A stretch of 64,000 nt of DNA from Dicaeum eximium (GCA_013396995.1 VWZP01007940.1:1969431-2033430), one strand, 5' to 3'. Positions 27,591-41,285 are shown, numbered from the stretch's first letter. Notes: generated by a model not told the origin, from the sequence alone. Made by a program: numbers and translations.

Positions 27591-30500
27591 CCTCCCAAAA
27601 ATAGTAGAAAAATACTTTTATTGTTGGTCTGTCTTTTGTACTCCTCCAGGCAATCTGCATACCACAAGAAATCATCCCAAATGAATGCCAAGGTCTGAGT
27701 AGTTTCCCAGGCATTCTCCAGTTTTCTTCCCTTTACAGCTCTTTTAAGAACAAGTTTATCTATAATTACGTGGGATTATTCCAGGCTTTCTTAAGTCAAA
27801 TCACTGTGTCCATTCATTTTCAGTTGTTCTGGAAGATCTGTACTTTCTGAGTTCAAACAAATATATATGTGCACACACCACTGTGGGCTAATAATTCCTT
27901 TTAATTTATACCATGAGTCAGACTCCTGTGCTTGCTACTTGGTCCCTCTCTCTGCAAACTCATTACTTTGGAATACCTTTGCACCTTACACCATGGATGT
28001 TGCTATTTCATTAATTGCTGCTAAGCAATATTTGGGTGTAGGAAAGGAGATGCAGGGTGCATGTTCTCTATAGTATTTTTTTTCTTCTCACTCTCCACTT
28101 TGTCCTGTTTGTCAGTATGTGCACTGTTAAATTACTGATTCTCCAGACACTGAAACTGTGAAAGAAACCATCAATTTGCAACCCCTCATGCAGAAGTTAC
28201 AAATGTCCTCCTGAGTTTGCCTTATTTCTCCCATGTTTTGAAGAAAAGGGCTGCTTATGCTTACCCACATAACTTCACTCAATACTCCATCTGACACATA
28301 GGTTTGTTTCTTCATTTGATGCAGCAAAGCAGATATTTTCCCTATGGACTAAGGAGATTCTGCTTGTTATTCCATTTTGTAGTTGCTCATTAGTCCACAC
28401 TCAATTATGTCAATGTTCTATTACTTGAGTTATGCAGCTATAATAACTTCAGTGTATTTATAGCTCTCCAGAGCATAGCTTTATCCTACAGGTAGGAGCT
28501 TACTATTGGTTTTTTTTTTTTTTTTTGTCTACCACATGTCCTCCTTACTGAGAAGGCAAATTATTTCACTTGACTAACAGTAAATCTATTGCTAGTCATA
28601 TATTAATGACCTCATCAAGCAGTCTTGGAACAGGGTACACAAGTACAGGATACAGAATAAAAGCCTCTCAGAAGCTAAATGAAAGACCACTCAGTATTGT
28701 GTGCTGAGACTTCAAAAGGTGCAATTTGCCTTCTTGCTTGTCACATACTTTCTCTGCAATCTCAGGTGATCTAGAATAACAGAGTAATATTTTAATATTG
28801 TGTTCTGTAGAGTCAATAGAAAAGAATATATTCCTTTTCTGTATCATAGATGAAGCAGTAATGAACGCCATAAAGACTGCTAGGGTTGCTGTAACTAATG
28901 GTCCAAGATGTTACAGATGAGATATAACTCTTTTAACAATGTCATAATATTTTGCTAGCCTATCTGGATGTATTTGGAGAAAAAGAAAACCATAATCCAA
29001 AATATTGTGTCAGGCACAGAAACCCTTTCTATCTGAAATAGAAAAAGTGGAGTTTATATAAAAGAAAGTTTAGTTTATAGTAATATAAACTAAATATAAT
29101 TTATATTGAAGAAATTTCTCTAATTTTAATTATATAGCTATCAATTGCATTAATTCTGTAAAGAAAAAAATGTATATACATCTATATTTGCCACCAATGA
29201 AATAGAGTGGTTTAAAAATAGTGTTGTAGAGAATAACAAGAGATATTTAGCTCTCAAGGGAAAGAGAGATTTAGTTAGTTTATGACCTGCAGACACACAG
29301 AGGTTAAAAGGGAAGGGAAAGAGAATATGATGCACAGTAGAAAGATAAACTCATTCAAGTTCATTGTTTTATGTCTGCTGGATGAGTTTTGAAGTTCTGT
29401 TCTGGGTTTATCTTTGAAAGGTGTTTCATTGGTTACTCTTGAAAATCAGGAGAGAAAGATCAGAGATGAAATAAGTGTTTTGAATAAAATGTCTCTAGTG
29501 GCAGCCAGATGTAGCGATGTAGCACTCACCAATCACCCATGCAAGGTCATTTCCAGTGCAAAGTGATTGCTGATTTCCACTTGTGTATTTATCAGAAAAG
29601 CACACAGCAAAGAATGTGAAATGTGCTACATTATGGGGAAAAAAAAAAAAGTAGAATGCAGTGATTTAGTTCTCCAGAGAAGTGTTTTTGTTGGGAAGAG
29701 TTTTTCTCACATTATTGATCTTACAAGTGTTTTTCAGCACATTGATTTTTTTTTCGTGAAATAGTTTTTTCAAGTATTTGTTTTTTTCAGGAAGCGTTCT
29801 ACGTAGATGATACCTAGACAGGAAAAAGTAGTCATGTCCTTATTTGGCTTTTATCACAAATTCAATGGCTCTCTGGAGGCTATCTCTGCAATAGTCCAGT
29901 ATTATTGCTGTTTCCTCAGACAATGGTCAACATCAAAAAATGACAACTTATAGAAGGCCAGCAAACCAACATAAGTATCTCTGTATAATCATTGAACATG
30001 AAAGATGCATCAAAAGAAGTTGTACAATACAAGTATGTTCTTAAATGTCAACAGATTTGTCCAGTGAATATTTCTGAAATCCACAGGTTTAACTGACTTT
30101 TCCAGCTCAGCCTGGTAGTCCAACAGAATCTATTGCGTTGGCCTGACCTCTCGTACCTTGAAGGCTGAGACAGAGATTTTATAAGGCATAGAACTATACA
30201 GATACTACAGAAGGCATTCAGAATACACTTGATCCAAGTGTGGAACCCAGGGTCAGGCTATGCATAATTTAATTTATCTCATCAATGTCTACCTCTCTTT
30301 TCTTATACAGCAGTATTAGTATATGTATAAATTATGTTTTCTAAGCATGAAAAACACTCTTGAATGGCAGTGTAACTATAGTACAGTTTTACAGTACATA
30401 GAAGCATTCTTACATGAAAATTTCCTTGCCTCCAAAGTTTCTAATTGACCCACGTCCATCATCAGTTTATCATGCCCATGTTCATGTACTACTTAAGAGT

Positions 30501-32040
30501 AGATATCCTTTTACAATACCAGTCAAGACACATCATTTTCATTACTGAGATATGCAAAAAAAGGTAAATTTTATTATGATTTGCAGGTTTTTGTAGTTAA
30601 TCCTGCTGTCAAACTAATTTTGAAAAATTTCAGGTGCAGCCTGCTGTGTATGGTTTTAAAGCAAGAACCATTTCGGAAGAAATAGCTCTTCTTGCATACC
30701 TCATACAACAGATAGTTTCACATTGCACAGGCAACAGCAAATATTATATTGCCTAAATTGAAAACACTTCATCGTGCTGAAATGTACTGCAGATGGTCTA
30801 ATGTAAGGCACAAAAGGCTGCAGACTCTTATACACTGTACATGCATCTGGTATATTCTTAAGAGATTTCTTGTCATGGTTTGACATTTGTAACAGCTTAT
30901 GAACAAGCTTATAAAAGAGGATCTATAATTCTGACTCACTGAAAGTGAAGAAATTTTTATCATTTCATCTAACCACAGCAAACTAGTATAATGAATATTA
31001 CATTCCCTACAATTTTTTTTTTCCATAGTATCAGGTCATCCTGGTCAAACAAATTCCAGTTACCCCATAAGGAGACTTCTGCTTTGCTAGATAAACAACA
31101 CTAAAAGCCGTAGCAGAATTTTAGTATGCTAAAATAAAGTAATTGAGCACAAGGTTAAACTCCAGGCACTTTAGGAGAGATATAGGAAAAAAAATTCAAA
31201 TGCATTGCAAATGTACCTTCTTGTCATTCAAGATTTTTTTTCTTCCAAATATGAGTTTTATGGAATTTATCAATAACTGAATGAATTTTGCAATACTTAC
31301 ACTTTTATTCAAATAAACTTGAGAAATAAAATCTTATCTTTTAGAAACTTTCTTAAAATTTGATCCTCTTGTTAATTTCAACCGTGATTTTTCATGAGAA
31401 TGGTTCCTTCCATTTCTTCCTGTCTGCCAAGAAAGAATGTAATCCTTCTGCTATCATCTAATTAGCAGGAATGTGACTATCCATGCTGCAGGCACAGGCA
31501 CTAACACAAGTTTGAGGAGCCACTGTGTAGACATCAATGAACACTTTATTAAATTACACAGTTTTCTAAGCAGGCACAGTCTCTCAATGCCCTAATTCTT
31601 TACGCTTTAGTGAACTGCCTCTGCTCTCTAAAGCTGTAAGGTTTCAGCCTGAGCTGAAGATATAAACTCCTGATGAGATTAGAGTGAGTTTTTAGATATT
31701 TGGCACGCTTCTGTGCTTATTCTATTTCCCTAATAAGGCTTAGAGTTTGCTGGCAGGTAAAAGCACTGGATAGCAAAGGCTAAGAGATTTTAAAATCCAC
31801 CTGCCCTGAAGGAAAAGAATGTCTTTTTCTTAACTGTTCAGCATTAGTCATAATAATTCACCCTGCTCAGGCAAACACTTCAGTGCAGGGAGAAGAAATA
31901 GTCACCAGGTCTAGATAGTCAGTGATCTCTCAGGTTTCATTCTTGGAAAAATTCATGTGGAATTTTCAGATATTTTTATTTCCAGAAAAGGCATGGTCTG
32001 TCAAAGATGAAACATAAGGAATAAGAAAAAGGTAAATGGA

Positions 32041-32214
32041 TAGGGATAGGGATAGGGATAGAGGAGGGAAGGAAGGAGGGAGGGAAGGAAGGAGGGAAGG
32101 AAGGAAGGAAGGAAGGAGGNAATGAATACGGAAAGAAGGAAAGGAAGGAGGAAAGGAAGGAAGGAAGGAAGGAAGGAAGGAGGAAAGGAAGGAGGGAGGG
32201 AAGGAGGGAAGGAA
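32041..32214 (+). repeat. (TAGGGA)3 plus (GGAA/GGGA)n purine tract
   Basis: Three TAGGGA hexamers at 32041-32062 lead into about 150 bp of GGAA and GGGA units with one undetermined base at 32120. The long polypurine strand explains the low-complexity Pro-Ser-Phe open frames on the minus strand. Array length is likely to vary and may be misassembled. Confidence 0.95.
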
Positions 32215-35200
32215 TAATCAAATACCAAAAAGCTACAACTGCGTTAGGATTTCAGTTAGGTTTTACAATACATGAAGTAGAGGAATTAGAGAAGTTTTTT
32301 CTTTGTAAAAGAAATAGTAAATATGGATGTTTTAGAAGACAGCATGGCTATAGGCTAAACACAGAGGATAATCGTTTAGGAAGATATACATGGGATGAAT
32401 TCACATTGGAGGAAGAAAGAGCTAAATTCATTATCTGGGAAAGTATAGCAGGCAATTTTTGGGATAAATACAACTACAAAATTTTATGGAGGGAAACTCA
32501 GAGGACTGGCAAGACCTTCTCTAAACCATGTGCCTAAGACTGTATCATTTGATGTGGAAAAGCTTGTTATGCTGGCTGGCAAGCAAGAGAATTTCAATTG
32601 CTTTCAACCCACAAAAGCAAATCTAAAGCCACTTTTGAGATGAAATCAGAAAAATGGAAAAGGATGTAGTTGATCTGGAATGAACAATCCATACTCATAC
32701 AGGAGAATATGGTGACCAGTGGTTGCAGTGGTCACTGTTAGCAGTGGCACCAGACATAAAAAGACATAATGAAAAGAAATGATGCATGGAAAAAGAAGGG
32801 ATAGTGTTCAATGGGATGGAGCCTGAAAACATCTTGAGAAATACTCTGGTCATACCAGCTGCAGGCAGCCCATTTCAGAAAGCAGTTTGCTCAGACAGTT
32901 CTTCAAATCCTTCAGTCACATCTCATTTCAGCTACCAACTCTCCCTACAAATATGTAGGAAGCCTTAGTTAGTGCTTAACCTAAATCACCGTGGTTGTGA
33001 GTGAAGTAAAGTGCTTAGCCTATCTATCCTTCATGTGTCAGAAAATAATTTCTTAATTTCAAGAAGTGGTTCTAAAAACTACAACCCTTTCTTCCTCTTG
33101 TTTTCTTTCTGTAGACTGGGTAACTAGATGTAGTTTTTTCCTCAAAAATAATTTTTTTTCTTAAATATTTTGTTGTTAGCCTGATGTCTAATAATTTACA
33201 TGTTGTAAATAATTAGATGTGTACTCACACCTGAATGCTGAATTTACAATGAGGCTGAGTGGAGAGGAAGGACTATTTAATATTTCTTAAGAATAATATT
33301 CCTGTCCACATCCTTTTTTTCCTGTTTTCCTGTTTTCCTTTTCTTCTTTTTTTCTTCTTTAATAAGATAAGTAATAAAAAATCCACTGTATTGAGATTGT
33401 TCAGAACTATTATAATTCTTCTATTCTATCTTCTATTATAATTATTTTTTCCAGAACTGTGCCTAGGTATTTGTTGGGAGGACGGGGGTAAAAGCAGAAG
33501 AATGGCAGGGGGAGATAGTAGATTTTCTCAGGTTACCTTGCACCTGGGAATGCCAAGGACTGGATAATAACAGTGTGGGAAACCTCAGATATTACGCCTA
33601 CTGCTGATGATGCTGGTGTTTTGAGAGATTTGGAGACAGTCTTACAGACGTGCTTGAGCTCCCTGCTTTGGGAAAGAGATCAAAGCAAAGATCATAAAAA
33701 CCACAGAGGAGATCAGAGCATGGTGGTAAAATACATGTACACAGGCCCTTGACAAATGTGTGCAAACAGCAGGGCCACAGTCCATCAGGATGGACTGAGC
33801 CTGACAGTGCCTGCATTTCCTCTTGGCTGTCTCTGCCCAGTGTTGCTTCAGGATCCTCTGGTTCATGAGTAACTAAATAATTTTACTCTTTTCACTTCAG
33901 ACATGGGTTTGTGGTTGTTCTGGCTGCCTGCCTGTGTCAACTCAACACAGTACTTTATTGTTATGCTGTGCAACCTATCTTTCCACTTTTTTGTTACATC
34001 CTGCAAATTTCAGATAGTGTCTTTTTTTTTTAATAATTTTATTTTTTTCTTTAATTCAGCAGGGAGGGCTTATACACTCTATAAGTTAAATAAATTAACT
34101 CCACACTTGTTCATCCTGATCATACAGAAAAGTACTGAGTAGCTCCCCTGTAGAACTTTAACTCAGTAAATATACGATTGGATACGAATACACGATTGGA
34201 TAGGAAAGGGTCATCTAGAAGGGAGAGCAGGATGCCACATGTAAATGAAATTATAAAGATTCAAGAAAATTCTGCATGTTCACAAGTCACCCACCATGAT
34301 TTTGTCACTGCTGCATGTATAACTTCTCCCACAAGATTTTAGCGACAGCTGTAAATTTAACTATGTAGAAAACTGCTATAATAGTGTGGTACTCTCAATG
34401 TCTTACTGTCATAAAAGATGTATTCACTGTATGTAGAGAGCTAAGAATTACTGTTAGCTATCCAGGTAATCTAATTAACACACAAAATCCTCATTAATAA
34501 ACAGTTAAAATTGTTATGCAAGATACCTTACTGACATCTTCTGCCGTTTCTCTGGTCTTCTGCTCACCCTTTGAATGTCCCACTCTGTCTTAAGCCAAAG
34601 GGTTTCAGTCTCCCTTAGGAAGACAAGGGAGAAGTTTTGATGAGGCATCCAGAGATTTTTAGAGGGTGGAGGATTATATCCTTCAAAGCAGGGGAACTGA
34701 GAGGAGTGAGTCTTGATACCTTTTTCCTCTTCACTTTAACATCAGCTCGGAGTTATATTTTCCATGTTTTGGATTTGTATTCATTTAACTACAGTTGGGG
34801 ATATCCAATTACTGAACTATGAGTGGAATGTAGATTGCATCCTTAACTCTCCTCTTTGAATTTAGTATAGTGTATATATAGTATATTGTTTTATGTATAT
34901 AGTATATTGTTTTGGGTTTTTTTAATAACAGTTAGAATGTTTAGTACATAAATATACTTTAAAAAAAGACATCAGGTATGCTTATATGTAATCTCCCATA
35001 GCCCAAAAAACCAACCTCTCTAGCAAAAGTTGTAATATTCAGTATTTCCTTTTCCTTTGTTTTCTCTGCTTTTTTTTTTTCAGTACCTTTCTCCCCATGA
35101 ATTTTGAAAATAACAGAAAACACTCCTTTGAATGAAGTAGTTTTGATGATTAGGAAATATTATTAGTATTAAAAATTATAACACCTAATCCCTGAAATGT

Positions 35201-37624
35201 TAGTTGTTGGTTTTCTTTAGTTTAGCATTGAACTATGTATATTCAATTCAAATTCCTAAGGAGATTAATGGTTGCAGGACTTCATAAAGAAGACTGAATT
35301 ATAAAGTTCAAAGGTATAACTGACTAGTTTGCAAATTCCTGTTATAATTTAATAACTTGAAGTGTGGTCACTGTGGTGTGCAAGGATTCTACTACAGGCT
35401 ATGAAATAAGCAGCTTATTGACAATTTACCAAGTATCTTCTTAGTTTAGAATCAAGAAATTAAATTATGAATTACTTCAGTTGACTTCATTGGGATATAA
35501 TACACAACGTAATGAACATAAATCTATAATGCAAGGAATGATGATATTACAATCCATTGTGAATTGATCATTTGACAGACCTAATTTGTCTGTTTCAAAT
35601 ACTCTTGAAATTCTTCATAAAAATGTATTGTCTTTTTTTCCCTTAAGGGATATCTTACACCAATAGGTTACACATACTGAGAGAAAGATTCACTGTGTTT
35701 TGAGTTACAGGCTCTTGTTTTTGAAGTACTTGCTTCATCACACTATGCTCTAAAGCATTAGAACTTCTGATTTTGATAGAGATGGCAAATAAAGTAACAC
35801 AACTAAATCATCTGAGCTGAAGGCTCCTCTGAGGCTCAGTAAAAATACAGCTTTTTCTGCACTTAGCTGTCCTGCTACTTCTACTTTTACTAGCTTGTTA
35901 AATTGTCCCTGTTATTTTAAATCTTAACCAGAGGTTTGAATTTTATTTCTGGCATCATAAGCCAGGAACCAGAGCTCTAGTGAAACAGAGGCACCTTAGG
36001 CAGTTGCCTAATTCAAGGAAGAACCAAAATGGTAGGAATTATGGCCCGTGGCTGCTGGCCATAGGAACTTTGGCTGTAGGCTGAAGGCTGTAGCAACTAA
36101 GATAGAAGGTCTGCAGACCAGGGTGGTAACTCTCTACCTGTGGCTGGAGAGGGTCCAAAAATTTGCAGAAGTAGGACAGAAAGTAAGAAAAGTTTCTCAC
36201 TGTGGCTGTATGTAAGAATAGCACTACTGGCATCAACTCTGCAGAGCAAGAGCAAAACAAGAACAAAATATGCTCTGCTTGTTTCCAGAGTAATAAAATT
36301 AAATATCTTTCTCCTCATGAGATTCCAACAGAGTTTAATCTAATTTTTCAGAAAGCACCTTCAATTCCAAAAATTTCTTTCTTTTGTACAAACATAGCCA
36401 AAATTATTGAAAGACAAGATTAGAGCTATGAATGGCTCCCAGCTGAAAGAGAAATGGAGAAAACAGGACCAGCACTGCATAAATATCTTTCCTTAAAAAA
36501 GCTTTTTGAAATGTCACACAAATAAAATTCAGTTCAAGTTTAACCAAGGTCAAATACAGAACAAAATTTCTTAAATGGCAGCTATCTCAAGTAAAATTTT
36601 TGTTGTTCAAATTTGCTCCTCACAAGAGAAATTTACTAGAATTTATAATAAAAAATTAAACAAACACAGTCATTTGATCTGTATTAAAAATTCTATTTTA
36701 AATTTGGTTCTGCTGAATTCCAAAAGCAGCTATATATGAATGCCAAAAAACAGACAACAAGAGGACATGATTTAATATAGAAATAACATCCCTAGAGTAC
36801 AAGTTCTGTCTCCTGAACCAGTCAGAGGAACTTTGACACATGCATCAGTTAAAAGCATTCAGGGCCCATCTTACACATATGTTAAATCTTACAATTTTCA
36901 GATGGCATGAAGTATGTTTTAGTACTGGAGGGAGGAGTTGCATGAATGAGAAGAAATATAGAGTATTTTTCAAATTTTGCTAAAAGTTGAAAAATCACAT
37001 GAATACATTTTAAGAGGCATTAAAACATTTTCTTCTAAGCTCTGAGACACATAGAAGTGATCAACTTGTGGAAAGTACTGCCTAATGGTTTTAAAACTGT
37101 TACCTGAAAGCTAATGGTGATTTAACAGCTTCAGTGATGATTGATCCATCTCTTGCATACTGGAAATTGTTCCAAGAAAACTCATTAAAAGCAATACAAA
37201 ACCAAAAACCTGTATAAACAAGAGCACAGTTGGGCACAATGTTCTTCTGTAGTAATTTTAATGTAATTTAGAAGGATATTACAGAAATATGGGCATTACA
37301 CAAGAGAATATTACACAGAAATTGGACATATCTGATAGATTTTTTAAAGCTTTAAATTTTTTCCCCTTGTTTCTTTTCTATTGTGACAAAAAAATTCAGG
37401 AAATTATCTTCTGGAAGAGGTATAGAGAGATTAGATGAGAAAGATTGGTGAAATAGTTTCATTTAAAACTAAAGCTATTTTAAACTCTTTAAATTCTTTT
37501 TAAAATAAAGACTTGAAGCCAGCAAAGCTATTAAGACTCTTCTGAGCTGTCGAACTCTCCCCTAAGTTTTATTCTTTTTGCTGAATGTTTGACAGTTTTC
37601 CAACTAATTTTCCAGGGAATTAAA

Positions 37625-37804
37625 AAGAAAAAAAAAACAAACCCACAAACCAAAACANAACAAAAAAAACCCAAACAAACAAACCAAAACAAAAAAAACC
37701 CAAAAAACCCAAAACCAAACAACCAACAAACAAAAAACCCCAAAACCAAAAACAAACCAAAAAACCCAAGACAACAAGACAACAAGAAAGCAAACAGAAA
37801 AAAA
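37625..37804 (+). repeat. A/C-rich low-complexity tract (AAAACC-type)
   Basis: About 180 bp consist almost only of A and C, with AACAAACCC and CAAAAACC units, one undetermined base at 37658 and short ACAACAAG repeats at the right end. Open frames across it on both strands are low-complexity artefacts. Confidence 0.9.
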
Positions 37805-38359
37805 TGTTTCGTCCTCCATTGACTCTGCCAGCACAGAATCCAGATATGAAATCTAATACAGAATTCAGATTTCTGTTTACTTTCTGTAGTTATGGATTAA
37901 AAGATTTCCTTAATATAATTATCTTTAAACTTTTCCTTTATACAATGCCTTTTATTAGTTTAGTCTGTTTTTTTCTTTTTTGCTAGCTCATTTTTAAAGG
38001 TAAATATTATTGCCTTAGAGTAGACTACTATCAAACTCATCACATTTAAAGCAGGAAACTGAACTCCAACATGACTCTCAAAGGAGGTAAAAGGCCTTGC
38101 TGGTATGAACATCCATTAGGCAGCTGTGCTTGCCAAGTACATTAGCTACTTTTGTGAGTTTAACAAATTTCATCTGAGCTTTCATTCTGCTGACCTAATT
38201 TAACAAGAAGGAAATTCAATAACAACCCCTAATATTGAAGCATTATTTCCCAAGAGGCATTTAACAACACTTCAACATCAAATAATAATGTGTGGATAAT
38301 GGAATATATATACTGAGGGCAACAAGAAAGTGAAAAAAGGAAAAAAAAATGAAACACTC

Positions 38360-38397
38360 ACCCCCCACCCCCCCACACACACAAAGAGAGAGTGAGA
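38360..38397 (+). repeat. C-rich, CA and AG short tandem tract
   Basis: Runs of C are followed by ACACACAC and AGAGAGAGTGAGAGA, a compound simple repeat. Confidence 0.85.
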
Positions 38398-38646
38398 GAA
38401 GAAAATTCTACATGTCCTTTTCAAAAAAACCCAATAGTTTTCCAAATTTAGGGAAACTGAGAGACAGAATTTCAACTTTGAATTTCTTATGGTCTTTGAC
38501 AAGACACATTTCTAATTATCTTAGAATAAATCTTTGCCCTCCTCTCTCAATCAGTCTACCTTTGTCTCAAAAGAACACAAGTGTGAGTTGTGCTAAATAA
38601 TTTCCAAGGTAGAGGACCATATCTCCAGTTTATACATGCTGATATA

Positions 38647-38682
38647 ATTCAGCATTTGTAGCATATTCAGCATTAGTAGCTT
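38647..38682 (+). repeat. 18-bp tandem duplication
   Basis: ATTCAGCATTTGTAGCAT is followed directly by ATTCAGCATTAGTAGCTT, two adjacent copies differing at two positions. Confidence 0.85.
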
Positions 38683-39595
38683 ATATTGCAACAGCTTGTT
38701 CTGTGTATTAATCCAAGTTCACAAATAAGGCAAATGTCAAAATTTTAGGAGAAAGGCAAAAGGCGTAAATGAAATGATACATGACTTGGTGTTAGTTTAG
38801 ACCAATGGAAATGGGTATCTGTAAGTTACTAAGAACAGGGTTGGGGCCAAAATCCTTTAATAGCAGGGGCTCAGAGAGGTCGTTTGGAGTTCCAAATGCT
38901 GGGAAAGAGGGGAAAATGTTCTCCTGAGTGAATATAACTTGAAGACAATAACTGTTTCCTGAAAAGATTCTGTTCAGTTATTAACATGCCTGCACTCAAA
39001 CATGCAGTTTTTAAACTATGTCACAATATTTCATAGTGTACCCACTTTAAAAATCCTGTCATTTTAGAATAAGCTTTTTTAATCAACACAGGCTTACTGG
39101 AAAGAGCTTGAGTAACACATAAATATCAAATTGAAATACAGGAAGGATTTCTGAATTTTTTACATAGCTCTTTGAAAAATAAAAATATTTAAGATTATAG
39201 TGAAATATAGTATAAAGTTATTGAAAGAACACATGTTACTTACCTATTAAAATCAGCAAAGAGGAGAAAAAACAACCCAAGCTTATTACTGCTTGAGTGG
39301 AAGAATACTACAGGTGGAAGAATATTCACGGAAATGAAACAACCATCCATAATTTTTATGGGTATGCTAGGAAGGATAGCAAAAGCACTCCGGTTAAAGT
39401 TTGCAGAAAATACACCCTATTAAGATAACAAATCAAAGGGTTTTATGATTTACTGGAGGAAACAATTAGCAAATGGTTTCACTAACAAAAACTGCTCTTC
39501 TTTAAATGCTGGTATAGAAGTAAAGTGAAGAGAACTTGACTAAATTTCTCTTGCTTAAATATCATCTCATGGTTTGGTTAGATGAAGGAGGAAAT

Positions 39596-39625
39596 AAAAT
39601 AAAGCAAAGCAAAGCAAAACAAAAA
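39596..39625 (+). repeat. (AAAGC)n short tandem repeat
   Basis: AAAGC-type pentamers sit in an A-rich stretch of intron 1. Confidence 0.8.
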
Positions 39626-40337
39626 ATCAAAAGTGGAGACAGATAAAAGGTGAGTTGGGAGACGCTTGCCCTCTCCCTACGGTATCATTTCCCACAATAA
39701 GACTAAATTCAGTATTTCAGGATACTTGGAAAAGAGGCCTTCATATTTTTAAAAATGTTTCCTACAGTATAAGGCTAAGCTCACATCACTCCATATTGCA
39801 AGACCATCTCCAGAACTTTTTCTGTTTAAAAGTTTGCTTCTTGTCATGTTGTAGTTCTTCTGATGCATATGATATTCCCTTTTACCATTTAAAATACCCT
39901 GGAGAACTGGTGTTTTACCATTTGTAATTTCTAAAACTACTTTGTGTTAGAGTTTCATGTCTCTTGATACCAAGATTAATAAAACACTGGAATTCTTGTA
40001 AATGAAATTGGGTGGAAAGCATTTGAAGGAAAGGCAGCAGTATTTAATGTGTAAGTTGCAGCAATATTTATCCACCAGTCTAAATATAGAACTCTTAGAA
40101 GTTTCTGAATTGAAATTTTTTTAAATGGCACTCTTACTATTTTTTTAAGGAAGTATTCTGACAGCAGCTACTTGATACACTCAGTGTTCCCCCTATATAT
40201 AATAAAGGATAACCTTTATATTTCTGACCAGGTTGCTTTCTACGTCGTTATGTTTTGTATATGAAGGGTACAGTAGCAGTGATGTTGGACACTAGGGAGT
40301 GAATGCATTTCAACTTCTCCTCTCTGTTTACTTTTAG

Positions 40338-40484
40338 GATTTGGTTACTGTGTACCATTCAGAGATGAGCTGCTGGAAACTGCTTGGCTGCATCAGAAAC
40401 TAGATACATTAAAAACAAGCCAAGAAAAACAAAACTTTACACTCCTCTGCCAACAGGCTTGAAGAGCGTCCGCAGTGGAGAACT
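40338..40484 (+). other. CDH10: CDH10 exon 2, 5' untranslated part
   Basis: The exon starts directly after a strong acceptor: the pyrimidine-rich run from about 40311 ends in TTTTAG at 40337. These 147 bases are untranslated, with in-frame stops before the start codon at 40485. They contain one short upstream ORF at 40365-40403. The bases just before the start codon, AACTATGA, have an A at -3, which favours initiation there. Confidence 0.8.
40365..40403 (+). CDS. Upstream ORF in the CDH10 5' UTR (12 codons)
   Basis: An ATG at 40365 with G at -3 opens a 12-codon frame (MSCWKLLGCIRN) that ends with TAG at 40401-40403, 81 bp before the main start codon. Short upstream ORFs like this usually lower translation of the main frame. 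Whether ribosomes use this one is unknown; only its existence is seen. Confidence 0.4.
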   Translation: MSCWKLLGCIRN

Positions 40485-40715
40485 ATGACAACACAGCAAG
40501 TCCTATTGCTTCTGCTGCTCTGGATGTGGCTGACACATCCCTGCCACACAGAAATGCTCTTCAGAAGGACTCCTGATCTCAGACCCAAAAGCTTTGGAGG
40601 ACGTGCTTTAGGAAATGACGGGAAAACAATTCACCGCCAGAAGCGAGGCTGGATGTGGAATCAGTTTTTTCTTTTAGAGGAATACACGGGATCTGATTAT
40701 CAGTATGTAGGCAAG
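40485..40715 (+). CDS. CDH10: Cadherin-10, first coding exon (residues 1-77)
   Basis: Cadherin-10 is a calcium-dependent homophilic adhesion protein of the plasma membrane, prominent in brain. This exon encodes a leucine-rich signal peptide (residues 1 to about 22, core VLLLLLLWMWL), then a short prodomain with a furin site RQKR at 51-54. The mature protein starts at G55 with GWMWNQFFLLEEYTG. W56 and W58 are the two tryptophans that type II cadherins insert into the partner's EC1 pocket. The exon ends in phase 0 after K77 at AAG, followed by the donor GTAGGT at 40716. The mature N-terminus and the next exon match CDH10 as I remember it. CDH6 and CDH9 are the nearest alternatives, but both have different residues around the furin site and in EC1. 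The signal peptide and prodomain diverge from mammalian CDH10, as is usual for those parts. Confidence 0.93.
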
Positions 40716-41285
40716 GTAGGTTTCTCATAAGGTTTTCTGTATAATTTTCAAGTGTTCTTATCTTTCCACAGTCTTAATTTCTATGTTTTATTCCAATGTG
40801 TATAAGAAGAAGATTTCCAAAAAACAGATATACTGTTTCTCCTACTAGAATCACTAACTTAATGTTGTTAGTTAGAACTACTGAGAAATACTTGAAGGAA
40901 AAAAATGAAAATATTTTTGACAGATTTGTTTGTTTCAGCACATCATACCTACCAGCAGCCACACAGTATGTCTTTGTTATCAAAGCATAATATTATATAA
41001 ATAATTATAAAATAATTTTCCAACTCTATCTCTGAATATTTCATGTTTCAAAGTGGATATTGCATTCTTTTTTTGTGTTCATGTTTGAGGGCTGCAACCT
41101 ATTTTGAAGAAAAAAATATCCTTCCTCTTTACCACTCCATGAAAATCAATTAACTGCAGGGACTAAAGTTCATTTGGGAGCCATGTGATAGAAATCAAGT
41201 GGTTAGGAAGTGAACTGCAATAGAAGACAGCAGACTGGTACATCTGACTGTGTAGCTTACTAGAGGTGTACATAAATGACACTGA

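Larger units (their letters stand above)
3633..40337 (+). other. CDH10: Intron 1 of CDH10 (36.7 kb), AT-rich
   Basis: The inferred first intron lies between the donor at 3633 and the acceptor at 40336-40337, where a pyrimidine-rich stretch ends in TTTTAG. Open frames inside are short and chance-like. Recognised contents are a CR1 fragment (8934-9112), a solo LTR (25054-25633), simple repeats (16156, 27514, 32041, 37625, 39596), a CpG-dense patch (16946-17016) and small tandem duplications. The remaining stretches hold nothing I can name, although introns of neural cadherin genes are known to carry conserved enhancers. The length depends on which first-exon donor is used. Confidence 0.55.

Noticed and set aside
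31976..32228. Pro-Ser-Phe-rich minus-strand open frames
   Set aside because: They are translations of the GGAA/GGGA microsatellite.
33598..33866. Possible exon or processed gene remnant on the minus strand
   Set aside because: Two overlapping frames have some Cys-rich content but no family match, splice signals or poly-A tail.
37531..37834. Phe-Trp-Val-rich and Lys-Asn-Pro-rich open frames
   Set aside because: They are translations of an A/C-rich low-complexity tract containing an undetermined base.
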